Of a DNA stretch of 6,330 nucleotides, positions 1 to 6,033 are shown in pieces. The stretch is from contig JAUHYJ010000224.1 of assembly GCA_030425785.1 (NCBI GenBank), forward strand, positions 1 to 6,330, in the 5' to 3' direction. Below the pieces are notes generated by a model. That model was not told where the DNA came from. It saw nothing but the letters and a program-made list of their open reading frames with translations, and ran no database searches. Numbering within the stretch: position 1 is the stretch's first letter; the number at the start of each line of letters is the position of its first letter. Source of the DNA: Acidimicrobiia bacterium (GTDB lineage: Bacteria; Actinomycetota; Acidimicrobiia; Acidimicrobiales; Ilumatobacteraceae). Made by a program: the position numbers and the translations under genes.

Positions 1-397
1 ACTCGGCGAAGTAGTCCGAGCCGCGTGCGATGAAGTTCCAGTTCGCGACGTAGAGCACCGATGCGCGGGCGTCGCGGAGCACCGTCTCGCGTTCGAACGG
101 CGTCGCGACGAGGACGTACATCGCACAGGTGGCGAGGATCGCCAGCCATGCGGCGGGCAGCAAGCGGCGCGCTCGCCGAGCGTAGAAGCCGAGGAGGTCG
201 ATGCCTCCGTCTCGGTCGTGTTCGGCGACGAGCAGGCGGGTGATGAGGAAGCCGGAGAGCACGAAGAACACGTCGACGCCCACGAAGCCGCCCTCGAATC
301 GCCCCACACCGGCGTGGAACGCGACCACGAGGTACACAGCGACCGCCCGCAGACCGTCGAACGCATCCCAACGCGGTGCAGGTGCGGGTTCGCTCAC
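1..397 (-). CDS. Acyltransferase family 3 (OafA/YrhL-type) membrane protein, N-terminal part, 3' end cut by window edge
   Basis: This is a membrane O-acyltransferase of the acyltransferase-3 family, which moves acyl groups (often acetyl) onto cell-surface polysaccharides, peptidoglycan or lipid-linked sugars. About 132 codons are visible. Family motifs appear in order: FDGLRAVAV (residues 13-21), the conserved His28 in VAFHAG, GGFVGVDVFFVLSGFLIT (36-53, first membrane helices), FYARRARRLLPA (71-82, the basic cytoplasmic stretch) and NWNF (119-122). The sequence leaves the window just before the usual HFWSLAVEEQF motif, so about two thirds of the protein is missing. The GTG at 397 is chosen because it leaves the short N-terminal extension usual before DGLRA and lies 7 nt after a TAGCAT hexamer; only a weak AGG precedes it. 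The gene is transcribed away from the DUF2252 gene. The acyl acceptor cannot be told from this part. Confidence 0.93.
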   Translation of the reverse strand, partial: MSEPAPAPRWDAFDGLRAVAVYLVVAFHAGVGRFEGGFVGVDVFFVLSGFLITRLLVAEHDRDGGIDLLGFYARRARRLLPAAWLAILATCAMYVLVATPFERETVLRDARASVLYVANWNFIARGSDYFAE

Positions 398-477
398 CCT
401 GCGGATGCTAGGGGCCGATCGTGCGCCGGGTCCCGCGAGTGCTGTCCTCGTCGTCGAGCGGCTGTACGTTTCGCACG
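398..477. promoter_or_regulatory. Divergent promoter region with two candidate leaderless -10 boxes
   Basis: This 80-bp gap separates the divergent acyltransferase and DUF2252 starts. On the plus strand TACGTT at 465-470 is followed by 7 nt and then ATG 478. On the minus strand TAGCAT at 410-405 is followed by 7 nt and then GTG 397. Both match the actinobacterial -10 consensus TANNNT at the distance expected for leaderless mRNAs. Neither start has a good Shine-Dalgarno sequence. I see no convincing -35 box for either gene. The call rests on motif and spacing only. Confidence 0.45.
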
Positions 478-1932
478 ATGACCATCGAGTCGACCCCGAT
501 TGACGTGGGTCGCGATCCCGCCCGCGATCCGGCGTTGCATCGCACGGTCGATGACACGATCGGCGACACGGCTCGGCTGTCGCGAGCCGAACGCGTGGCG
601 ATCGGCGCCGCACACCGGCGCGAGCTGCCGCTCGACGCCCACGCCGAGGTCCCCGCCCTCGACCGACGTCGCGATCCGGTCGGCGTCCTCACCGAGCAGG
701 ACACCGACCGGCGCGCCGATCTCGTGCCGATCCGTCACGGCCGCATGAGCGCGTCGGCGTTCACGTTCTACCGCGGCGCCGCCGCGGTGATGGCCTCCGA
801 CCTGTCGCTGGTGCCGACGACCGAGCTCGGGGTCCAGCTGTGTGGCGACGCGCACCTCGCCAACTTCGGCGTGTTCAACGGCCCCGACCGGCGTCTGGTG
901 TTCGACCTCAACGACTTCGACGAGACGCACCCGGGCCCGTTCGAGTGGGATGTGAAGCGGTTGGCGGCGAGTCTGGTGGTCGCCGCTCGCGACAACGACC
1001 TCTCGGACAAGAAGGCGGCGGCCGCCGCCCGCGCCGCCGTGCAGGGGTATCGGCGCACGATGTATGAGATTGCGACGCTCGATCCGCTCGCGCTCCACTA
1101 CTACCGGATCGAGGTCGACCGGGCCCTCGAGGAGTTGGGCGACGACGCGCGCGAACAGAACCGATCCGCGCTGGCCAAGGCTCGGAGGAAGAACAGCCTC
1201 AGGGCGTTCGACAAGCTCACACACCTCGTCGACGGCCGGCGACGGATCATCGACGACCCGCCGCTCGTCACCCGTCTCGACGTGCTCGACGGCGACACTC
1301 GCGCCGACGTGGACACCTTCTTCGCCGAGTATCTCGCCTCGCTCCCGCTGGCCCGACGACGAGTGCTCGAGCGGTACCGACTCGTCGACGTCGCCCACAA
1401 GGTGGTCGGTGTCGGGAGCGTCGGCACCCGCTGCCTCATCGTCCTGCTCGAATCGGGAGACGGCGAGCCGCTCTTCCTCCAGTTCAAGCAGGCGACGCGC
1501 TCGGTGCTCGAGCCGTATCTCGGCACGAGCGAGTTCGGCCAGTCGGGCCAGCGCGTCGTCGAGGGTCAGCGGCTGATGCAGGCGGCGAGCGACGTGTTCC
1601 TCGGCTGGGCGCGGTTCGACTCGCAGGTCGAGGACATGACCGTCGACTTCTACTTCCGCCAGTTGTGGGACGGCAAGGGTTCGGCGGCGATCGAGACGAT
1701 GCGCGGCAAGCACCTGGGTCGCTACGGCCGGTTCTGCGGGGGCGCGCTCGCACTCGCTCACGGCCGGACGGGCGATGCCGCGATGATCGGCGGCTACGTC
1801 GGCGACGGCGAGTCGTTCGACCACGCCGTGGCCGAGTTCGCGATCGCCTATGCGGACATCACCGAGCGCGACCATGCCGCGCACGTCGCCGCGATCGATC
1901 GTGGCGACGTGACCGCGGTCCGCGACCTCTGA
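478..1932 (+). CDS. DUF2252 family protein (kinase-like motifs)
   Basis: This 484-residue protein is recognised as DUF2252, a family of roughly this length with no firmly established reaction. Family signatures are IRHGRMSASAFTFYRGAA (85-102), GDAHLANFG (123-131), VFDLNDFDE (141-149), the helix starting WDVKRLA (157-163), VGVGSVGTRC (310-319), FLQFKQATRSVLEPYLG (333-349), GQRVVEGQRLMQ (357-368) and a C-terminal YGRFCGGALALAHGRTGD (416-433). GDAHLANFG resembles the HGDxHxxN catalytic loop of aminoglycoside/choline-kinase-like proteins, with His126 and Asn129. LNDFDE resembles their metal-binding acidic motif. GVGSVG plus Lys337 resembles a nucleotide-binding loop and its lysine, but lies downstream of the catalytic motifs. 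No signal peptide or membrane helix is seen, so it is probably cytoplasmic. ATG 478 is preferred over GTG 421, which would add a low-complexity Ser/Arg tail across the promoter. The family assignment is firm; an ATP-dependent transferase activity is inference. Confidence 0.93.
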   Translation: MTIESTPIDVGRDPARDPALHRTVDDTIGDTARLSRAERVAIGAAHRRELPLDAHAEVPALDRRRDPVGVLTEQDTDRRADLVPIRHGRMSASAFTFYRGAAAVMASDLSLVPTTELGVQLCGDAHLANFGVFNGPDRRLVFDLNDFDETHPGPFEWDVKRLAASLVVAARDNDLSDKKAAAAARAAVQGYRRTMYEIATLDPLALHYYRIEVDRALEELGDDAREQNRSALAKARRKNSLRAFDKLTHLVDGRRRIIDDPPLVTRLDVLDGDTRADVDTFFAEYLASLPLARRRVLERYRLVDVAHKVVGVGSVGTRCLIVLLESGDGEPLFLQFKQATRSVLEPYLGTSEFGQSGQRVVEGQRLMQAASDVFLGWARFDSQVEDMTVDFYFRQLWDGKGSAAIETMRGKHLGRYGRFCGGALALAHGRTGDAAMIGGYVGDGESFDHAVAEFAIAYADITERDHAAHVAAIDRGDVTAVRDL

Positions 1933-1933
1933 C

Positions 1934-1945
1934 CGGCCGCGGCCG
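1934..1945. terminator. GC-rich palindrome between convergent genes, possible bidirectional terminator
   Basis: A perfect 12-bp palindrome, CGGCCGCGGCCG, fills most of the 19-bp gap between the stops of DUF2252 (1932) and the small membrane gene (1952). Imperfect outer pairing (GACCGG with CCGGGTC) could lengthen the stem. There is no T-tract on either side, so classical intrinsic termination is unlikely. In this GC-rich background a short palindrome may also be chance. Confidence 0.22.
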
Positions 1946-1951
1946 ACCGGG

Positions 1952-2143
1952 TCAGGAACGCACCGACACGAATGTCGGCGACGTGACGCCGCCGATCAGT
2001 GCCGAGACCAGGACGCCCAGCGGCAGCGTCGCCATGTACGACAGTTCGAGCCCGAGGTTGCCGAGGAACAGCATCAGCAACCACGTGGCGGGGAAGGTGG
2101 TGATGAAGAAGATGGCGGCAGCGCCGATCAGTGCACGGATCAT
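1952..2143 (-). CDS. Small two-helix membrane protein, unknown function
   Basis: This is a 63-residue hydrophobic protein starting MIRALIGAAAIFFITTF. Two membrane segments are visible, roughly residues 3-29 (rich in I, F, L) and 37-53 (ATLPLGVLVSALIGGV), separated by a short loop GNLGLELSYM. Arg3 at the N terminus suggests an N-in, C-in hairpin. I do not recognise the family. The ATG at 2143 is chosen because the reading frame upstream (to 2293) is arginine-rich, unlike a coding N terminus, and overlaps the end of the peptidase gene. No clear Shine-Dalgarno sequence is seen. It lies 41 bp downstream of the peptidase ORF on the same strand and could be cotranscribed with it; its stop is 19 bp from the convergent DUF2252 stop. 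That it is a real gene is supported by the clean two-helix pattern and by how well it fits the gap. Confidence 0.62.
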   Translation of the reverse strand: MIRALIGAAAIFFITTFPATWLLMLFLGNLGLELSYMATLPLGVLVSALIGGVTSPTFVSVRS

Positions 2144-2166
2144 GGACCGACCGTACCGAACGACCC

Positions 2167-2180
2167 CGCTCGGCCGAGCG
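2167..2180. other. 14-bp perfect palindrome between the peptidase ORF and the small membrane gene
   Basis: CGCTCGGCCGAGCG is a perfect inverted repeat just beyond the TAG stop of the peptidase ORF (2185-2187) and 24 bp before the ATG of the small membrane gene. As RNA it would form a 5-bp stem with a GGCC loop, without a following U-tract. It could be a weak terminator or processing hairpin, or a dyad operator site for the small gene. No direct evidence separates these, and chance is possible at this GC content. Confidence 0.3.
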
Positions 2181-2184
2181 ATGT

Positions 2185-5100
2185 CTACCGGAGCAGGAAG
2201 TGCGCCGTGATGGCGTCCTCGGCACCGAGCAGATCGATCGAGACGATGACGCAGCCGGTTTGTCGCTTGTCGGTCTTCCAGTTGTACTGCCAATCGCCGT
2301 CACCGAGGTACTCGAGCCCCGACTTCGTGCTGACGGCGGTGATCGTGTCGTTCGATGCCGTGCCGTCGCACGTGCCGGGCACGAGCCCGATCCCGACGAA
2401 GCTCCCCGGGTCGTCGATCGGGTTACCGTCGGCGTCGGTGAGCCGCCACTTGAGCGGGATGGCACGGCCGGCCTTCACGCGATTGGTGACGCCGTCGTCC
2501 ACCGGGCTGAAGAACCCGTCGACCTCGTAGGTCACGTCGAACGGGCAGGTCGCCGTCGTGGAGTTGCCAGCGACATCGACGGCGCTGAACTCGACGCCGA
2601 AGTTGCCGGCGGCGGCGGTTGACACGGGGCTCGACTGGGTCGGGACCGTGACCCCGCTCGTCGCGTCGGTGATGGTCGCCGTGACCACCGCCGTGTCCGC
2701 GTTCAGGATGAACGTCGGTGTGACGCCACACTCGATGACCGGCGGGGTCGTGTCGATGCGGAGCGTCAGGAGCTGATCGGGCACCGTCGTGCCGGCCGGC
2801 GTCGATCCGCCATAGGTCACGACGGTCTGATCGTCGTCGGGGAGCGGGCCGACCACGACGGGACTCGTGGTGCTCGTCCGGGTGACGCCGTCGACGTCGA
2901 CGGTGATCGACGCGAACCCGTCGCCGCTGACCGTGACGGTCGGCTCGTCGGTGTACCACCCCGACCCGGCGGGGTCGGGTGAGACCGTGACGTCGAGCAC
3001 CGGCAGCACCGGCGCCGAGATGACGAATCGGACCTCGGCGCTCGCGCCGGTCGGCCCCGTCGCGGACACCGTGTGGATGCCCACGCCGCTCACCTCGACG
3101 GTCGAGCCGAAGACCGGCTCACCGCCGTCGACGCGCACGGCGACCGGCGACCCGCCGGTGCCCGGCGTGATCGTCGCCGTGACGGTGCCGCTGTAGGCGC
3201 CGTCCGGGTTGGGTTCCGGCAGGGTGATCGTCGGCGCCGTCGGCGGTGGTGGGGGCGGCACGAAGACCTCGCCCTGGTAGAAGAGCCCCTTGCTCGTGCT
3301 GACCGCCACGAGGCCGCCGGTGTCGACGACCTGCACGAAGTAGTCGACCCGCTCGACGCCGGCGGGTGCCGGCGTCCCACCGACGTAGGTGTCGGTCGTC
3401 CCCGCGACCGGTGCGAGCGGCACTCGGGTCCAGTCACCGGGCGCGTCGGCGTCGGTGAACAGGACGAGCACCTGGGCGATGCCGGCGTCGTCGGTGGCGA
3501 CCACCTCGAACACGGCACTCCCCCCGACGACGCTCGCGCTCGTCGAGTGGATGTCGGCGGGTTCGGTGTCGGTGTTGCCCTCGGGTGCGTAGAAGACCCG
3601 GGTGCTCACGGAGTCGAACAGGCGCTGGTTGCCCGAGCCATCGGCGGTGTCGGGGTCGTCGGTGAACTGGCCGGTCACGATGACGAGTTGGTCGCGTTCG
3701 CCGTTCGGGTCGGTGTACCTGCTGATCGTCTGGGGCACGGTCGGGAAGATCGCGCCGTCGACGTTCGCCTCCGGGACCGGTGTCGTCGTGTCGTCGGTCG
3801 GCGTGACGTACACCGGGTCGATGGTCACGTCGCTGGTGGTGAGGTCGGTGATGATGGCGCCGCGGGCCTCGGTGTCCGGCTGGGTCACGTCGAGCACGAT
3901 CTTGGGCTGGACCGGCTGGAGCGGGCTGGCGGCGTACCCGTCGGGCGTCTCGAAGTAGACGCCCTTGTCGGTCGTCGTCGCCGTCGCCTCGGGGGTGAGG
4001 GTGGTGTCGAAGACCTCGAGGCCGGTGGCCGGGTCGACGACCGCCGGCGGGTTCACGATCGGCTGTTCGGGCTCGCCGACACCGATGCGGTGCATCGGGA
4101 GGCCGTAGAAGACGACCTGGTTGACGACCTTCTCGTCGAACGGGCTGACGATCAGCAGGTCGGCCATGTAGCGCTGCTTCGCGAACGCCATGGCGGCACC
4201 GACCGTGAGGCTGCCGTCGAGCCGCGACGCGAACTGTCGCATCAGCTCCTCGGTCGCGCCGACCACGGTGTCGTCGCCGTAGCCGTAGCCGGTGTTGCCG
4301 GCGAACACGGCGCCCTCGGCCGACAGCGTCTGTGCCCAGTCCTGCTGAACCGAGCCGCCGACCGAGACGTCGTCGACCGAGAGGCCCGAGTGGCACCCCA
4401 TGCTGAAGATGACCGAGCCGAGCAGCGGATCGCCGAGGGCGTCGGCGACGTCGTCGAGCACGAACGGGTCGGTGAGGACGCCGGCCGTGTCCTGATCGGC
4501 CGGCAGGGCGCGGTAATGGTCGAAGTGGGCGTTGACCGACGCCAGGTCGGGCGCGCCGTCGACGAGGGCAGCCCGCAGGTCGGTACGCGTCCAGTCGTCA
4601 CTGATCAGCTCGGTGAGCCCGGTGGCGGGGACGAGCCCGCGCGGCTCGACGAGCTCGTCGCTCACGGCCTCGGCACCGTCGCTGAGGAAGTCGTATCCGG
4701 TGCTGAGGGCCGTGCTGACGTCGAGGCGACCGTCGAACTCGACGAAGTTGTCGAGTGCGGTCGCGATGTCGGTCGGCGACTCGACGAGACGCCCGACCGA
4801 CAGCTCGGGTACGAAGAGCTCACGTGGCCCGACCGCGATCGGCGTGGCCGTGGCGTACGGGTTGTCGGACAGGACATAGCCGAGCGACAGTGCCGCGCTC
4901 AACGGCGAGGTGCCGTCGAACTCGATCGCGTACTCGCTCTCGTTGTGGGCCGGCACGGCGTCGACGACGCGGGCGAACGGGATCTGGTCGTCGGCACCGA
5001 TGAGCACGATGTTGTCGACGTTCGGCAGCCCGGCGAGGATGCCGTCGATCTCGGCGCCGATCGCCGAGACGACCGCGTTGGCCGCGTCGGGGTTGCACGG

Positions 5101-6021
5101 GTCGGCGTCCCAGGCGGTGTAGGCCGCGATGTCGTCGAGCGGCACGACGGCAGCACGCACACCGCCGAAGCGGGCCGGGTCGGCGTTGACCGTGGTCACG
5201 AGGTCCTCGACCGCGGTGGCGGCGATCGCGGCGTCGGGGTAGCCCCGCGCCATCCGTGACAGGTTGGAGAGGATCAGCGTGTTGATCTCCGGATCACTCA
5301 GGTCGAGCACGCTGGGGTCGAGCACCGGCGGGGTGGGCGTCGGCCCCGGGGTGTAGGCGCACACCCCGCTGATCGAGCTCTCGAGCAGACCCACCCGCAG
5401 GCTGTAGGGGCTCGCGCTCGACACGTCACCGAAGCCGCTGACGCGCAGGTAGTAGGTGCCGGCCGGGAGTGCGTCGGTGTCGATGCGTTCGTCGCCGACA
5501 CCCCGGCGGGTCGATGACCCGTACAGCCGCAGTGAGGCGTCCGGCGGCGTGGTGTCGATGTCGTCGGCGATCTGCGCCTCGGTGGCGTTGTCGACGCCGA
5601 TCAGGCTGAGGCCGCCGTCGGGCGACGGCTCGACACTCGACGTCGGGGTGCCACGCAACGGGGTCGTGGCGGGTCCGTAGAGCAGCAGGTCGAAGTCGTC
5701 GGGCAGGTTGCCCAGGTACGCCGACAGCCTGGTGCCCTGGGCGATGTCGAGCGAGAACCAGTCGATGTCGCCGGGCTCGCCGATGTGGGTGAGGAACAGC
5801 ACGATGCCGTAGAGCGCTTCGAACGCCATGACACCGATGGCGACGTCCCATCCCTTGAGCGGCATCTTCTTGCCGAACAGGGCGATGAACCAGGCGGCGA
5901 TGAGCGGGACGACCGGGATCAGCCAGGCGGCGGCAGCGAGCGGGCCACCGTCTGACGTATGGATGGCGTGACCGCCTTCCTCCGTGGCGAGGATCAGCGA
6001 TGTGGCGAGTGCGTGGGTCAC
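2185..6021 (-). CDS. Chimeric ORF: NuoL N terminus fused in frame to a C25/gingipain-like surface cysteine peptidase
   Basis: This 1278-residue ORF has two origins. Residues 1 to about 82 are the start of complex I subunit NuoL, with two membrane helices (about 32-50 and 58-79). From about residue 84 the sequence is a secreted actinobacterial peptidase. A pre-peptidase beta domain (DWFSLDI, DFDLLLYGP, GTYYLRVSGFG; 84-212) is followed by a caspase-fold module (about 285-650). This module has strand NIVLIGADDQIPFARVVD (337-354), the probable catalytic His499 in SVNAHFDHY (His502 is the alternative), Cys543 in FSMGCHSG, AVFAGNTGYGYGD (571-583) and FYGLPMHRIG (638-647). Next come a beta region (650-830), an Ig/FN3-like domain (830-915), a proline hinge (VPPPPPP, 921-927), further Ig-like repeats (930-1165) and a PxKF-like C-terminal domain. 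That domain contains AGRAIPLKWRL and WQYNWKTDK, with cysteine pairs probably 1098/1159 and 1218/1257. The peptidase's own signal peptide and start are missing. The GTG start is nuoL's, 10 bp after nuoK. Each half is recognised confidently; whether the fusion is real is open. Confidence 0.88.
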   Translation of the reverse strand: MTHALATSLILATEEGGHAIHTSDGGPLAAAAWLIPVVPLIAAWFIALFGKKMPLKGWDVAIGVMAFEALYGIVLFLTHIGEPGDIDWFSLDIAQGTRLSAYLGNLPDDFDLLLYGPATTPLRGTPTSSVEPSPDGGLSLIGVDNATEAQIADDIDTTPPDASLRLYGSSTRRGVGDERIDTDALPAGTYYLRVSGFGDVSSASPYSLRVGLLESSISGVCAYTPGPTPTPPVLDPSVLDLSDPEINTLILSNLSRMARGYPDAAIAATAVEDLVTTVNADPARFGGVRAAVVPLDDIAAYTAWDADPCNPDAANAVVSAIGAEIDGILAGLPNVDNIVLIGADDQIPFARVVDAVPAHNESEYAIEFDGTSPLSAALSLGYVLSDNPYATATPIAVGPRELFVPELSVGRLVESPTDIATALDNFVEFDGRLDVSTALSTGYDFLSDGAEAVSDELVEPRGLVPATGLTELISDDWTRTDLRAALVDGAPDLASVNAHFDHYRALPADQDTAGVLTDPFVLDDVADALGDPLLGSVIFSMGCHSGLSVDDVSVGGSVQQDWAQTLSAEGAVFAGNTGYGYGDDTVVGATEELMRQFASRLDGSLTVGAAMAFAKQRYMADLLIVSPFDEKVVNQVVFYGLPMHRIGVGEPEQPIVNPPAVVDPATGLEVFDTTLTPEATATTTDKGVYFETPDGYAASPLQPVQPKIVLDVTQPDTEARGAIITDLTTSDVTIDPVYVTPTDDTTTPVPEANVDGAIFPTVPQTISRYTDPNGERDQLVIVTGQFTDDPDTADGSGNQRLFDSVSTRVFYAPEGNTDTEPADIHSTSASVVGGSAVFEVVATDDAGIAQVLVLFTDADAPGDWTRVPLAPVAGTTDTYVGGTPAPAGVERVDYFVQVVDTGGLVAVSTSKGLFYQGEVFVPPPPPPTAPTITLPEPNPDGAYSGTVTATITPGTGGSPVAVRVDGGEPVFGSTVEVSGVGIHTVSATGPTGASAEVRFVISAPVLPVLDVTVSPDPAGSGWYTDEPTVTVSGDGFASITVDVDGVTRTSTTSPVVVGPLPDDDQTVVTYGGSTPAGTTVPDQLLTLRIDTTPPVIECGVTPTFILNADTAVVTATITDATSGVTVPTQSSPVSTAAAGNFGVEFSAVDVAGNSTTATCPFDVTYEVDGFFSPVDDGVTNRVKAGRAIPLKWRLTDADGNPIDDPGSFVGIGLVPGTCDGTASNDTITAVSTKSGLEYLGDGDWQYNWKTDKRQTGCVIVSIDLLGAEDAITAHFLLR
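5765..5785 (-). other. Junction between nuoL and peptidase sequence
   Basis: On the minus strand the NuoL-type helix ends in LFLTHIGE and the next residues, PGDIDWFSLDI, are a typical pre-peptidase beta-domain entry. The change falls within codons 80-86 and the frame is kept. The hexamer CGATGT (plus strand) occurs at 5742, 5763 and 5781, which could be microhomology but is common at this composition. No inverted repeats, target-site duplication or transposase remnant are visible here. Confidence 0.7.
5776..6021 (-). pseudogene. nuoL: nuoL 5' fragment (NADH-quinone oxidoreductase subunit L), interrupted at the fusion
   Basis: NuoL is the distal proton-pumping membrane subunit of respiratory complex I, normally about 610-650 residues with some 16 membrane helices. 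Only about 82 residues remain here. They comprise an acidic N terminus with EEGGHAIH, a first helix (AAAWLIPVVPLIAAWFIALF, 31-50), a basic loop GKKMPLKG (50-57) and a second helix (DVAIGVMAFEALYGIVLFLT, 59-78). The sequence stops resembling NuoL at THIGE. The catalytic and channel helices, including the conserved membrane Lys and Glu residues, are all missing, so this fragment cannot act as NuoL. Identification rests mainly on its position directly after nuoK and on the two-helix pattern; the N terminus of NuoL is variable. Confidence 0.8.
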
Positions 6022-6028
6022 TGGTGGT

Positions 6029-6033
6029 TCCTC
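6029..6033 (-). promoter_or_regulatory. Shine-Dalgarno sequence for the nuoL start, overlapping the nuoK stop
   Basis: GAGGA lies 7 nt before the GTG at 6021 and overlaps the TGA of nuoK (6034-6032). It fixes the GTG as the start of the nuoL/fusion ORF and suggests translational coupling to nuoK, as expected inside a nuo operon. Confidence 0.75.

Noticed and set aside
421..477. Upstream GTG start for DUF2252
   Set aside because: It would add a 19-residue Ser/Arg-rich tail unlike the family N terminus and cover the putative -10 box; ATG 478 fits better.
394..1884. 496-codon minus-strand open frame opposite DUF2252
   Set aside because: Its translation is rich in Arg, Val, Glu, His and Asp with no recognisable motif, as expected for the antisense of a GC-rich gene; the plus strand carries a clear family match.
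2144..2293. Longer N terminus for the small membrane protein
   Set aside because: The extra 50 residues are arginine-rich, overlap the end of the peptidase gene by over 100 bp and show no domain; the hydrophobic protein begins at ATG 2143.
1848..2465. 205-codon minus-strand frame spanning three real genes
   Set aside because: It crosses the stop of DUF2252, the whole small membrane gene and the end of the peptidase, and its Ser/Arg/Thr-rich translation is a frame shadow.
3073..5259. 728-codon plus-strand open frame inside the peptidase gene
   Set aside because: It has the same low-complexity Arg/Val/Asp/Gly composition of an antisense shadow, while the minus strand shows ordered peptidase and Ig-like domains throughout.
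5700..5850. Mobile-element insertion as the cause of the fusion
   Set aside because: No transposase, terminal inverted repeats or convincing target-site duplication could be seen; only the short, common hexamer CGATGT repeats near the junction.
5776..6021. Reading residues 1-82 as an ordinary signal peptide and anchor native to the peptidase
   Set aside because: The segment has two helices with a basic loop, follows nuoK at 10 bp with a Shine-Dalgarno sequence overlapping the nuoK stop, and looks like a NuoL start; a native secreted peptidase would normally begin with a single cleavable signal.
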